Notes: generated by a model from the letters alone, not told the origin. Positions 41,035 to 49,476 are shown, numbered from the stretch's first letter. The stretch is DNA of 64,000 bases from Mycobacterium marinum (GCF_003391395.1 NZ_CP024190.1:2294001-2358000), one strand, 5' to 3'. Made by a program: numbers and translations.

Positions 41035-43248
41035 TTACCCGGTTGCCCCGTCTGCGCCGAACAGCACTCCGCCTTTGCCGGCGGCGCCAGCGGTCCCGTC
41101 GGTCCCGCCGAGGGCGGCGGTGCCGCCCGCTCCGCCGTTGCCGCCGTTGCCGATCAGCTGGGCCCTGCCGCCGTCGCCGCCGTCCCCGCCATCACCGCCC
41201 ATGCCTGGCCCACCGCCACCGTGCGCGCCCGTGCCACCGGCTCCGCCGTTGCCGTACAGGAACCCACCGGTTCCGCCACCAGCACCGGCGCCGCCGTCGC
41301 CGCCCGCGCCGAGGGTGGTGTCGACGCCCGCCCCGCCGTCCCCACCCTGCGCGCCGGCGCCGCCCTGCCCGCCGGCGCCCCACAGCCCGGCGCTGCCGCC
41401 CACGCCGCCGCTGCCACCGCGACCACCGGTTACCCCGCTCTCCGCGATGTCAACGCTGCCGCCCATGCCGCCGGTGCCGCCGGCGCCGCCATCGCCGTAG
41501 AGCTGGCCGCCGTGCCCGCCGGCACCGCCGGCCCCACCCGCTCCAGCCGACAAGGCGAAGTCGTCGCCGCCGCCATGCCCGCCGTTGCCGCCGGCGCCGC
41601 CCTGGCCGAACAGCCCCGCGGCTCCACCGATGCCACCGTTGCCGCCCTGACCGCTGGGCGCACCGAGGCTGCCGCTGGCGCCGATTCCGCCGATTCCGCC
41701 GGCTCCGCCGTTACCGACCAGCCAGCCGCCGCTTCCCCCGGACCCGCCGGCGCCGCCGGGTGCGCCGATCCCTGCGGGGGGCAGGCCACTCGCGCTGTAG
41801 CCGGCGCCGCCGGCGCCGCCGTTGCCGATGAGTCCGGCCGATCCGCCGCTGCCGCCGGTGGGGTGCGCAGCGGTTCCGGTCCCGCCGGCTCCGCCGTTGC
41901 CCCACAGAAGTCCGCCGTCGCCGCCGTTCTGCCCGGCTGCCCCCGTGGCGCCGTCGCCGATGAGCGGGCGCCCCAACAGGGCCTGGGTGGGCGCGTTGAT
42001 CGCTCCGAGCACCTGTTGTTCGACCGCGTACAGCGGGGCGGCGCTGGCCGAGCTCAACAGCACCCCGTCGCCGCCGGCGGTGCCGGGGTCCCCGTCGGCG
42101 GCGCCAGACGCACCCGCGCCGCCGGCGCCTCCGCCGCCGCCGTCACCGATCAGCTGGGCGTATCCGCCATTGCCGCCGTCACCGCCGGCGCCGCCGGCGC
42201 CGCTCATCGCACCGGTCCCACCGATGGCGCCGTTGCCGCCCACCCCGCCGGCGCCGCCGCTGCCGAACAGCAACGCGGCGTCGCCGCCGACGCCGCCCAT
42301 GCCGCCGTGGCCCCCGGCACCACCGCTTGCGGGGGGTCCGAAGGCGCCGGCGTCGCCGCCGACGCCGCCGCTGCCCCCATCGCCGCCGATTCCTCCGTTG
42401 CCGACTAGCCAGCCGCCGTGTCCGCCGGCGCCACCGGTGCCGCCGGCACCGGCGGCACCGCCGTTGCCCGTCTCGATGGCGATGCCGCCGTTGCCGCCTT
42501 GCCCGCCGCTACCGCCGGCGCCGCCATTGCCGAATAGCCGGGCCGCACCGCCGCTGCCGCCGCTACCGCCGGCGCCACCCGCCGCGCCGCTGTCGGGCCC
42601 ATCCAGCCCGCTGCCGCCGGTGCCGCCGATTCCGCCGGCCCCGCCATTGCCGTACAGCCAGCCCCCGGTTCCGCCAACCCCGCCGCTGCCGCCGGTCGCG
42701 CCGGTCTGGGCGGCCGGGCCGTAGCCGGCGCCGCCGGCCCCGCCGGTGCCGATGAGTCCGGCCGATCCGCCGCTGCCGCCGGTGGGATGCGCGGCGGTCC
42801 CGACGCCACCCGCCCCGCCGTTGCCCCACAGAAGTCCGCCGTCGCCGCCGTTCTGCCCGGGCGCGCCCGCGGTGCCGTCACCGATCAGGGGCCGCCCCAA
42901 CAGGGCTTGGGTGGGCGCGTTGATCACCCCGAGCAGTTGTTGTTCGACAGCTTGCAGCGGGTTGGCGCTGGCCGCCTCGGCGGCCGCATAAGAGGCCCCG
43001 GCGCTGTTGAGGGCCGTGACGAACTGCTGGTGGAACCCGGCCATCTGGGTGCTCAGGGCCTGGTAGTCCAGGGCGTGGCCGGAAAACAGTGCGGCCACCG
43101 CCGCGGAGATTTCGTCGGCGCCGGCGGCCAGCACGCCGGTGATCGGGGCCGCAGCGGCGCCGTTGGCGCTCTGCAGTGCAGCGCCGATGCCGGCCAGGTC
43201 CGTGGCTGCGCCCGCCAGCATTTCCGGGGCCGCGATCACATACGACAT
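41035..43248 (-). CDS. PE_PGRS protein with duplicated linker module
   Basis: A 737-residue PE_PGRS protein. The PE domain (MSYVIAAPEMLAGAATDLAG) covers residues 1-95; the linker PLQAVEQQLLGVINAPTQAL and GRPLI box follow. An 80-residue stretch recurs: residues 97-176 and 405-484 are alike, the second beginning PLYAVEQQVLGAINAPTQAL, so a linker-plus-PGRS unit was tandemly copied without a second PE domain. GGGAGGA lies five bases before the ATG. The protein is presumably exported by ESX-5. Position next to a tRNA cluster, unlike M. tuberculosis. Function unknown. Confidence 0.95.
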   Translation of the reverse strand: MSYVIAAPEMLAGAATDLAGIGAALQSANGAAAAPITGVLAAGADEISAAVAALFSGHALDYQALSTQMAGFHQQFVTALNSAGASYAAAEAASANPLQAVEQQLLGVINAPTQALLGRPLIGDGTAGAPGQNGGDGGLLWGNGGAGGVGTAAHPTGGSGGSAGLIGTGGAGGAGYGPAAQTGATGGSGGVGGTGGWLYGNGGAGGIGGTGGSGLDGPDSGAAGGAGGSGGSGGAARLFGNGGAGGSGGQGGNGGIAIETGNGGAAGAGGTGGAGGHGGWLVGNGGIGGDGGSGGVGGDAGAFGPPASGGAGGHGGMGGVGGDAALLFGSGGAGGVGGNGAIGGTGAMSGAGGAGGDGGNGGYAQLIGDGGGGGAGGAGASGAADGDPGTAGGDGVLLSSASAAPLYAVEQQVLGAINAPTQALLGRPLIGDGATGAAGQNGGDGGLLWGNGGAGGTGTAAHPTGGSGGSAGLIGNGGAGGAGYSASGLPPAGIGAPGGAGGSGGSGGWLVGNGGAGGIGGIGASGSLGAPSGQGGNGGIGGAAGLFGQGGAGGNGGHGGGDDFALSAGAGGAGGAGGHGGQLYGDGGAGGTGGMGGSVDIAESGVTGGRGGSGGVGGSAGLWGAGGQGGAGAQGGDGGAGVDTTLGAGGDGGAGAGGGTGGFLYGNGGAGGTGAHGGGGPGMGGDGGDGGDGGRAQLIGNGGNGGAGGTAALGGTDGTAGAAGKGGVLFGADGATG
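41797..42036 (-). repeat. Internal duplicate of the PE_PGRS linker module (distal copy)
   Basis: 240 bp encoding residues 405-484, closely similar to 42721-42960. It includes the GRPLIGDG box usually found once, just after the PE domain. Confidence 0.85.
42721..42960 (-). repeat. PE_PGRS linker module (proximal copy)
   Basis: 240 bp encoding residues 97-176; the original linker copy behind the PE domain. Offset from the distal copy is exactly 924 bp, a multiple of three, so the frame is kept. Confidence 0.85.
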
Positions 43249-43787
43249 CGGTGTCCTCCCAGCCCCTGGCCGTGTCAGAGGGGCACTGTTTCGTTGGCGA
43301 ATAGTCGCAGCCGTCAATACTAGGCACGACCATTCGCGAATTCAGGGTTTTGGCGGTTTCTGCAGAGTATTTAACCGCCATTTGATGAGCCGGTACATTG
43401 CCGCAATTCGTGACCGTCACGAACGGAAATTCCTATTGTGGAATGCCATTCCAATTATTCGGATGCAAAATTTGCTAGCTGCGACTCCGCTCGGGTGCGA
43501 TTGATCTATCTGCCTGCTTGGCGGCGCGTCGGCAGCGTCTCGGTGCGTCAGGTGTTTGTTTGCTGATCAGCTAGGGTTCGTGTGCGATCACAAGCGCTGC
43601 GTGTCGACGTCTGCTGTTGCTGAGTTAACGGCTAAAAGCCTTGCGGGCCAGGGGGATAACGCCATGGTCAATGGCATGCCGATTCGGCAAACAAATCCCG
43701 CTCTATCCCGGCCCCGGACCGCCCGGTAGGCGCGCCGCGGCACCTGGCTACCCCTGGGGCACGGCAAGGCCGCGGCAGCGGAACCGG
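43249..43787. other. Gene-free region between PE_PGRS and lipoprotein genes
   Basis: No supported gene. Sequence from 43310 to 43500 is relatively AT-rich, as upstream of other PE_PGRS genes, and probably holds the promoter of the PE_PGRS gene. The part from about 43500 to 43787 shows no recognisable structure. Confidence 0.6.
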
Positions 43788-44603
43788 TCAGGCCGCGAAG
43801 TACCCGCTGACCCCGACGGTAAAAGTCGGGCAGTCGGCGCCGAAGAGGTCCACGGTGAAGGTCACCTGGTTGCCGGCGGCGACGAAATCATCCGGCTCAG
43901 CAAATGCGTCCGCCTCGCTAAGCAAATTGTTGCCGTCAAAGCAGTAGGCCGCGACGGAGAATGGGCCCTCGACGGATTTCCCGGTGTTGTTGATGGCCGC
44001 TCCGACGATGGAATACGGCGTCATGTTGGCCTCGGTGGCCTTGAGCAGTGCCGTGCCGGACAGGTCCGCATCGGCGGTGGTGCTGTTGACCGAGAACTCG
44101 TACTTGGCATCCGGGGGTGGAGGTGGCGTCCTGTCGTCGAAGTAGATGAACGCAAGGCCCACCTCACCGGACTTCACCCGCGCGGGGATCGTGCCCTGGC
44201 TGCTGCCGGTCTTGATGACGGTGCCCTCACTGCGGACCAGCCCCGTCCAGTCGATGAATGAGATCGTCTCGCTCGTGTTGTTGCGGAAGGCAAACGGGAG
44301 CTTGGCCGATCCGCCCTCATGCACGGTCAGCGGACCGACTTGAACGACGGACATCTTGTTCGGCTCGCCCTCGGGGAAGCTGGGGTGCGCCGAACCGGCA
44401 AGCAGGCCGCCGGCGTTGAAGGGCAACGGTTCGGCGCTCAATTCTGGCGCAGTGGTGGTTTCCGGCGCTGACGACGAGCCATGAGCCGCGGGGTGGCCCG
44501 CCCGTCCGGACCCGCCACAGGCGACGAGGAACAACAACAGGAAGCTGGGAACGGCGACCCGCAGTATTTGCCCCGGCCCGGGAGTGGTACCGGCCTCACG
44601 CAT
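43788..44603 (-). CDS. Lipoprotein of unknown function
   Basis: A 271-residue lipoprotein. The signal peptide (basic n-region, hydrophobic PSFLLLFLVAC) ends in a lipobox with acceptor Cys29, followed by a Ser/Thr/Ala-rich flexible spacer. The mature domain (about residues 60-271) is beta-rich with two cysteines in the last third (AYCFDGNN and GADCPTF) that could form a disulfide. No family is recognised. A 14-codon upstream ORF overlaps its start. Located between the PE_PGRS gene and the arsenic operon, on the same strand as the latter. Confidence 0.75.
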   Translation of the reverse strand: MREAGTTPGPGQILRVAVPSFLLLFLVACGGSGRAGHPAAHGSSSAPETTTAPELSAEPLPFNAGGLLAGSAHPSFPEGEPNKMSVVQVGPLTVHEGGSAKLPFAFRNNTSETISFIDWTGLVRSEGTVIKTGSSQGTIPARVKSGEVGLAFIYFDDRTPPPPPDAKYEFSVNSTTADADLSGTALLKATEANMTPYSIVGAAINNTGKSVEGPFSVAAYCFDGNNLLSEADAFAEPDDFVAAGNQVTFTVDLFGADCPTFTVGVSGYFAA

Positions 44604-44640
44604 ATGGATCGCCGGCGGGCTGGCTCGTGAGCTGGCTCAT
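44596..44640 (-). CDS. Small upstream ORF (14 codons) overlapping the lipoprotein start
   Basis: Reads MSQLTSQPAGDPYA then TGA, in a different frame from the lipoprotein. GGAG is nine bases before its ATG, whereas the lipoprotein ATG has no ribosome site. Its stop overlaps the lipoprotein codons, so translation of this short frame may deliver ribosomes to the main gene. It is weakly supported because so short. Confidence 0.4.
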   Translation of the reverse strand: MSQLTSQPAGDPYA

Positions 44641-44730
44641 TTGACAGGTCTCCTCGGCGGGCGATTTCGCACCGGCAGTAACGATCCCGACAAAACCTAG
44701 CAAACCTCGCCTCGGAAGAGGCCGAAATGG

Positions 44731-45162
44731 CTATCCCCGGCAAATCTGTGCGGTATCGGGATGCTCGTTGAGCAACTCGGCGATCAGGGCTCGCACTCGT
44801 TCGCCGATGTCGTCCCGGATCGGCCGCACGACGTCGAGGGGCTGGCCGGCCGGGTCGGCCAGGGTCCAGTCGCGGTAGCTGACGCCGGGGAAGTACGGGC
44901 AGGCGTCGCCGCAGCCCATGGTGATGACGACGTCGCTGGTCTGTACCCACGCCCCGGTGAGCACCTCGGGTGTGTTGGCGGTGATGTCGATGCCCAGTTC
45001 GGCCATCGCTGCTACCGCGACGGGATTGATGCGGTCAGCGGGCTCGGTACCGGCCGAGCGAACCTCGATGCGATCGCCGGCGAGGTGGCGCAGCCATCCG
45101 GCGGCCATCTGCGAACGTCCGGCGTTGTGTACGCAGACGAACAAGACGCTGGGCTTGATCAT
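44731..45162 (-). CDS. arsC: Arsenate reductase, low molecular weight phosphatase type
   Basis: A 143-residue ArsC of the LMW tyrosine phosphatase fold; the P-loop CVHNAGRS (Cys10 to Arg16) starts near the N-terminus and catalytic Asp lies in the later DPAGQPLDVV or DDIGERV segment. In actinobacteria such enzymes use mycothiol or thioredoxin to reduce As(V) to As(III). ATG overlaps the acr3 stop, so it is coupled to the arsenite pump that removes its product. In M. tuberculosis the two activities are fused in one ORF (Rv2643); here they are separate. Confidence 0.92.
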   Translation of the reverse strand: MIKPSVLFVCVHNAGRSQMAAGWLRHLAGDRIEVRSAGTEPADRINPVAVAAMAELGIDITANTPEVLTGAWVQTSDVVITMGCGDACPYFPGVSYRDWTLADPAGQPLDVVRPIRDDIGERVRALIAELLNEHPDTAQICRG

Positions 45163-46253
45163 GTCGTGCTTGCGCCGGTGGGGGCCGGACCGTGGTAGCG
45201 GTTGCGCAGCGCCAGGGACACATAGACCAGTCCCACCAGAACCGGCACTTCGATCAGCGGGCCGACGACTCCGGCCAACGCCTGACCCGAGGTTGCGCCG
45301 TAGGTGGCGATGGCCACGGCGATGGCCAGTTCGAAGTTGTTGCCCGCGGCGGTGAACGCCATGGTCGTGGTGCGTTGGTAGCCCAGGTGCAGCGCCGCGC
45401 CCAGCAGGTAGCCGCCGCCCCACATGACGGCGAAGTAGACCAGTAGCGGCAGCGCGATGCGCGCGACATCCTGGGGGCGATTGGTGATCTGATCGCCTTG
45501 CAGCGCAAACAGGATCACGATGGTGAACAGCAGGCCATAGAGCGCCCACGGCCCGACCTTGGGCAGAAACCGGGATTCATACCAGCCGCGGCCTTTCGCC
45601 CGCTCGCCCAACCGCCGGGACAGGTATCCGGCCAGCAGCGGGATACCAAGGAAGATCAGCACCGACTTGGCGATCTGCCACGGCGAGGTGGAGATGGTGG
45701 TCTGTGTCAGATGCAGCCAACCCGGAAGCACCGACAGGTAGAACCAGCCCAGCACCGCGAACATCGCCACCTGGAAAATCGAGTTCAGCGCGACCAGCAC
45801 CGCGGCCGCCTCGCGATCCCCGCGGGCCAGGTCGTTCCAGATGATCACCATGGCGATGCAGCGGGCCAGTCCGACGATGATCAGGCCGGTTCGGTACTCC
45901 GGCAGATCCGGCAGCAGCAGCCAGGCCAGTGCGAACATCAGCGCCGGGCCGGCCACCCAATTCAGCAGCAGGGAACTGATCAACAGCTTGCGATCGCCGG
46001 TGACGCTATCGAGGCGGTCGTAGCGCACCTTGGCCAGTACCGGATACATCATGATCAGCAGGCCCAGGGCGATCGGGAGCGAGATCCCGTCGACCTGAAC
46101 CTTTTCCAATGCCGTGTTCAGGCCTGGAATCCAGCGCCCGAGCAGCAACCCGGCGGCCATCGCCAGCCCGATCCATACCGGCAAGAACCGGTCCAGGGTG
46201 GAAAGCTTGCCCACCACCGCGGGCGCGGGCTGGTGGTCGACGGTGCCGGTCAT
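45159..46253 (-). CDS. acr3: Acr3-type arsenite efflux permease
   Basis: A 364-residue arsenical resistance-3 family transporter with about ten membrane segments. The conserved cysteine is Cys132 in GLARCIAMVIIWN, and a late helix carries AFTAAGNNFELAIAVAIATYG, both family hallmarks. ATG at 46253 overlaps the arsR stop (ATGA) and its stop overlaps arsC, so arsR, acr3 and arsC form a fully coupled operon. Exports arsenite, possibly antimonite, across the cytoplasmic membrane. Confidence 0.93.
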   Translation of the reverse strand: MTGTVDHQPAPAVVGKLSTLDRFLPVWIGLAMAAGLLLGRWIPGLNTALEKVQVDGISLPIALGLLIMMYPVLAKVRYDRLDSVTGDRKLLISSLLLNWVAGPALMFALAWLLLPDLPEYRTGLIIVGLARCIAMVIIWNDLARGDREAAAVLVALNSIFQVAMFAVLGWFYLSVLPGWLHLTQTTISTSPWQIAKSVLIFLGIPLLAGYLSRRLGERAKGRGWYESRFLPKVGPWALYGLLFTIVILFALQGDQITNRPQDVARIALPLLVYFAVMWGGGYLLGAALHLGYQRTTTMAFTAAGNNFELAIAVAIATYGATSGQALAGVVGPLIEVPVLVGLVYVSLALRNRYHGPAPTGASTT

Positions 46254-46627
46254 GCCGATGTCTCCAGCTCGGTTGCGCTGCCCGCGTGAACGCTCAACAG
46301 CCGCGACAGTGCGTTGAGTGCTTCCGGGACCACGGCGTAGTACACCCACGAGGCGCGCCGTTGTGAAGTGAGCAAACCCGCGTCCCGCAGCACCTTGAGA
46401 TGGTGGGAAATCGTGGGCTGGCCCACCTCGACTCCGGCGGAGATGTCACAGACGCAGGCTTCGCCTCCGGCATGACTTGCTACCGAGCTCAGCAGCTGCA
46501 ACCGCACCGGATCGGCCAATGCCTTGAATCGGGCCGCCATTTCGACCGCTGAGCTGGCCTCGAGCGGCTCACGCAGCAGCGGCGCTGCCACGCAGCACGG
46601 CGCATCCATTTCGACACGATTCGACAT
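46250..46627 (-). CDS. arsR: ArsR-family repressor of the arsenic operon
   Basis: A 125-residue winged-helix metal sensor. Recognition helix region VGQPTISHHLKVLRDAGLL, followed by the beta wing SQRRASWVYYAVV. Cysteines in ACVCDIS (Cys58, Cys60) and DAPCCV (Cys11, Cys12) are candidate As(III) ligands. First gene of the arsR-acr3-arsC unit; its start has no Shine-Dalgarno site but an operator-like repeat sits four bases upstream. Corresponds in place to Rv2642. Confidence 0.9.
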   Translation of the reverse strand: MSNRVEMDAPCCVAAPLLREPLEASSAVEMAARFKALADPVRLQLLSSVASHAGGEACVCDISAGVEVGQPTISHHLKVLRDAGLLTSQRRASWVYYAVVPEALNALSRLLSVHAGSATELETSA

Positions 46628-46630
46628 GCA

Positions 46631-46650
46631 TCGATATTGATAGATATCGA
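46631..46650. promoter_or_regulatory. ArsR operator candidate
   Basis: Perfect inverted repeat TCGATAT-TGATAG-ATATCGA directly upstream of arsR. ArsR proteins bind such AT-rich dyads around the promoter of their own operon. Confidence 0.7.
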
Positions 46651-46706
46651 ATCCGATGGCAAGTGGGGCGCTCGGCCCAGCCGCCCCACCCGCCTCGGGT
46701 CATCAC

Positions 46707-47177
46707 CTAGCAGCAGGATGTCGCGGCCGCGGTCTGCGCGCCGCAGCACCCGCCCGCCTCACCCGCGTCGCTCTCCTGGTCGGCGGGGTGTTGCGGACTG
46801 GTGCCGAAGGTTTCGGAGTCGGCCAGCACGGTGTATACCTCCCAGCGCTCACCGCCGGGGCCGGTCACCCACACCTTGTCTTGGGTGGCAAAACAACACG
46901 TCGTGCCCATCTCTTCCTCGGTGAACATTCCGGTCTCGGCCAAACGGGCGATCTCGGCATGCACGGTGTCGCTATCGCCGACTTCCACGCCGAGATGGTT
47001 GAGGGTGCCGCCAGCGCCGGGGTTTTCCAGCAGCACCAGCTTCAGTGGGGGATCGGCCACCGCAAAGTTGGCGTATCCGGGTTTGCGTTTAGTCGGTTCG
47101 GCGTTAAACAGCTTGGAATAGAACGTGATTGCCGCGTCAAGGTCATCGACATTGAGGGCAAGCTGAACACGGGACAT
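46707..47177 (-). CDS. cadI: Cadmium-induced VOC-family protein CadI
   Basis: A 156-residue glyoxalase/bleomycin resistance fold protein, Rv2641-like; starts MSRVQLALNVDDLDAAITFYSKLFN. Its VOC metal motif is in NHLGVEV and the Glu near WEVYTV. The C-terminus is Cys-rich (GGCCGAQTAAATSCC), suiting metal binding. Induced by cadmium in M. tuberculosis; function undefined, possibly organoarsenical modification. GGAGG lies upstream. It precedes arsR on the same strand by 79 bp and is divergent from the other arsR gene. Confidence 0.92.
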   Translation of the reverse strand: MSRVQLALNVDDLDAAITFYSKLFNAEPTKRKPGYANFAVADPPLKLVLLENPGAGGTLNHLGVEVGDSDTVHAEIARLAETGMFTEEEMGTTCCFATQDKVWVTGPGGERWEVYTVLADSETFGTSPQHPADQESDAGEAGGCCGAQTAAATSCC

Positions 47178-47201
47178 CGGGTGAAACCTCCGGCTGGTTA
47201 G

Positions 47202-47254
47202 ACATATATCAAAGTGGCGCCGCTGCCCAGTGTCGCCACCTTTTTGATATATGT
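47202..47254. promoter_or_regulatory. Long inverted repeat between cadI and the second arsR
   Basis: Twelve-base arms ACATATATCAAA (47202-47213) and TTTGATATATGT (47243-47254) with 29 bp between them. A partial copy, ATGTCAAGATATCT, follows. The layout fits a SmtB/ArsR-type operator controlling both divergent genes. Confidence 0.75.
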
Positions 47255-47278
47255 CAAGATATCTGGCAGAGTGAACTT

Positions 47279-47638
47279 GTGCCCAAGGCCCTGCCCGTGA
47301 TCGACATCTCCGCACCCGTTTGCTGTGCCCCGGTGGCCGCCGGACCGATCGGCGACGACGACGCCTTGGCGGTGGCTTTGCGGCTCAAGGCCCTGGCGGA
47401 CCCGGCGCGGGTCAAGATCATGTCGCTGCTCTTCGGTTCCCCGGCCGGGGAGGAGATCAGTGGCACCCTCGCCACCGCACTCAACCTCAGCGACGGCACC
47501 GTCAGCCATCACCTGACCCAGCTGCGCAAGGCGGGCCTGGTGGTCTCCGAGCGCCGCGGCATGCACGTCTTTCACCGAGTGCATACCGAGGCCCTGCAGG
47601 CGTTGTGCGCGGTGCTGAGCCCCGACTGCTGCACCTGA
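47279..47638 (+). CDS. ArsR/SmtB-family metal-sensing repressor (Rv2640c-like)
   Basis: A 119-residue winged-helix repressor from a GTG start. HTH helix NLSDGTVSHHLTQLRKAGLV, wing RRGMHVFHRV. Candidate metal ligands are the paired cysteines at 15-16 (APVCCAP) and the C-terminal DCC, with histidines in the wing. It is divergent from cadI and separated by an operator-like repeat, so probably controls both itself and cadI. The metal is not certain. Confidence 0.88.
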   Translation: MPKALPVIDISAPVCCAPVAAGPIGDDDALAVALRLKALADPARVKIMSLLFGSPAGEEISGTLATALNLSDGTVSHHLTQLRKAGLVVSERRGMHVFHRVHTEALQALCAVLSPDCCT

Positions 47639-47735
47639 GCCGGCCGGGGTCGCCGCACGGCGAGGCGCTACCCGGCGCGATGGCATACCGTCAGCCTTGG
47701 CAGGTTGTCCAAAACAACACGGAGGATGGCAGACG

Positions 47736-48026
47736 ATGAGCTTTTCCGACGGGCTGGGCGTGTTGAAACTCGAATGCCCGCAAGGTCATCCGGTGGGCAG
47801 GATCCTCAAAGAGGCCGCGCATCAGTCGGTCCAATTCGACCCCGGTGCACAGGTCGGGCCACGCCGATTCTGGCCGGACGAAGACGGGCAGGGCCAGTTC
47901 AAAGCGCACTGCCGCTATTGCGACAAACCCGTGGGGGACTCCATCGCGACGCTGCAGAACAAGTACAACGAATTGCTCGCCGACCCCGCCCAGATGTACG
48001 CAACCGCGACGGTCCCGTACCTGTAG
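47736..48026 (+). CDS. Small cysteine-containing conserved protein
   Basis: A 96-residue protein, starting at an ATG with GGAGGA nine bases upstream. Two cysteine-based elements, ECPQGHPVG and HCRYCDKPVG, could coordinate a metal such as zinc, though four cysteines in one site is not proved. Lies 97 bp after the metal-sensing repressor on the same strand. No function known to me. Its neighbours suggest a stress or metal context. Confidence 0.65.
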   Translation: MSFSDGLGVLKLECPQGHPVGRILKEAAHQSVQFDPGAQVGPRRFWPDEDGQGQFKAHCRYCDKPVGDSIATLQNKYNELLADPAQMYATATVPYL

Positions 48027-48068
48027 CCGCCGCCCCGGCGGGCCGACGGCAGGACTTAGGATTCGCCA

Positions 48069-49016
48069 ATGGGCGGTTCAGTCACTCCTGACGGGGCGAT
48101 CGAAGCGATCCGGGGGACCGGGGGCGCGTGTCCCGGTTACCGGGCGTTGCACGCCAAGGGAACCCTGTATCGCGGCACGTTCACCGCGACTCCCGAGGCG
48201 GCCGGGCTTTCTCGCGCCAAACACCTCGACGGCGCACCCGTCGCGGCGCTGATCCGGTTTTCCAACGGATCGGGCAAGCCCGCCCAGCGCGACGGCGCGC
48301 CCGGAGTGCGCGGCATGGCAGTGAAATTCACACTGCCCGACAAGTCCACCACCGATGTGTCGATGCAGACCGCGCGGCTGTTCACCTCGAGCACGCCGGA
48401 GGGGTTCGTAGATCTGCTCAAAGCGCTGCGGCCGAGCCTGACCACCCCGGCGCGCATTGCGAAGTATCTGGCCACCCATCCGCGCATGCTGGCCGCGCTG
48501 CCGATCCTGGGTGCGGCGAACAGAATTCCGGCCAGTTACGCCACCTGTGAATATCACGGGCTGCACGCTTTTCGCTGGGTAGCCGCTGACGGCAGTGCGA
48601 GATTCGTTCGCTACCACATGATTCCCGCGGTCGGGGAGAAATTCCTGTCGCCGCTGGCGGCCCGCAACCAGGGCGCCGACTTCCTCACCGACGAACTGCA
48701 AACCCGCCTTGCGGCCGGGTCGGTGCGGTTCTATTTTCGCGTCCAAATCGCCGGCCAGGGGGATTCGATCGTCGATCCGTCGGTCCCTTGGCAGGGTTCG
48801 GACATGGTCACCGTCGGCACCCTTGACGTCACTGGCGTTGACACCGAACGCGAACACGACGGCGATATCGTCGTGTTCGACCCGATGCGGGTGACCGACG
48901 GCATCGAAGCCTCTGATGACCCGGTGCTTCGCTTTCGCACACTCGCGTACTCGGCGTCGGTCAAGTTGCGTACCGGTGTGGATCGCGGCCCGCAGGCCCC
49001 GCCTGACCCCGCTTGA
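48069..49016 (+). CDS. Catalase-family heme protein (mini-catalase/SrpA type)
   Basis: A 315-residue member of the catalase superfamily, much shorter than classical catalases (about 480-750). Catalytic histidine is probably in HAKGTLYRGTFTA and asparagine near RFSNGSG; proximal-tyrosine motif RFRTLAYSAS is preceded by FDPMRVTDGIE, as in catalases. Such small members act as organic peroxidases. It is 42 bp behind the small cysteine protein gene, possibly co-transcribed. Confidence 0.85.
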   Translation: MGGSVTPDGAIEAIRGTGGACPGYRALHAKGTLYRGTFTATPEAAGLSRAKHLDGAPVAALIRFSNGSGKPAQRDGAPGVRGMAVKFTLPDKSTTDVSMQTARLFTSSTPEGFVDLLKALRPSLTTPARIAKYLATHPRMLAALPILGAANRIPASYATCEYHGLHAFRWVAADGSARFVRYHMIPAVGEKFLSPLAARNQGADFLTDELQTRLAAGSVRFYFRVQIAGQGDSIVDPSVPWQGSDMVTVGTLDVTGVDTEREHDGDIVVFDPMRVTDGIEASDDPVLRFRTLAYSASVKLRTGVDRGPQAPPDPA

Positions 49017-49035
49017 ACCCAACGGGGCCGGGCGC

Positions 49036-49476
49036 TCAATCCGATGGGGCGGGCACCGCTAGGGCGGCGTCCACCGACCGGTAGACGGGCAGTGCGTCGC
49101 TGAGCCCGCACGCCGCCACGATGCGAGTCACGCGTGTGTGGGCGGCACTGGCGATGCGCAGCTCGACGCCGCGGGTGCGACATTGGTCGGCCTGCTCGGC
49201 CAGAACCTCGAACGCACAGCAGCCCATGAAATCAAGGCCGCTCACGTCGACGATGAACAATCCCGGCGACGGGGCACTGGCGGCCGTCTCGGCGACCAGC
49301 TGGCGCCAGGTGTGTTCGTTGGCCGCGTCCACCTCACCGCCCGCGTGGATCAACACCGCGGCCGTGCGGAAGTCGGTGGTTGCTCGCAATGTGCTGTGCG
49401 GGTCGCCCAACTCGCGGACCAGCCGAGTGCTGAGCATCGGGTGGTAGGTATAGGGATCTGCGATATCCACGCTCAT
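49036..49476 (-). CDS. STAS-domain protein (Rv2638-like)
   Basis: A 146-residue anti-sigma antagonist-like protein. The STAS fold runs from about residue 40 to 120, with the segment VDVSGLDFMGCCAFEVLAEQ in which the usual phosphorylatable Ser/Thr is Gly-Cys, so control by phosphorylation is doubtful. AGGAG lies six bases before the ATG. Divergent from the TetR gene with a 152-bp intergenic region. Its partner anti-sigma factor is unknown. Confidence 0.82.
   Translation of the reverse strand: MSVDIADPYTYHPMLSTRLVRELGDPHSTLRATTDFRTAAVLIHAGGEVDAANEHTWRQLVAETAASAPSPGLFIVDVSGLDFMGCCAFEVLAEQADQCRTRGVELRIASAAHTRVTRIVAACGLSDALPVYRSVDAALAVPAPSD

Noticed and set aside
41028..43323. Long Arg- and Pro-rich plus-strand open frames
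   Set aside because: Antisense to the second PE_PGRS gene and composition driven; no independent support.
43641..44261. Plus-strand frame opposite the lipoprotein gene
   Set aside because: It overlaps the lipoprotein gene in antisense, and only the lipoprotein has a credible signal peptide and domain.
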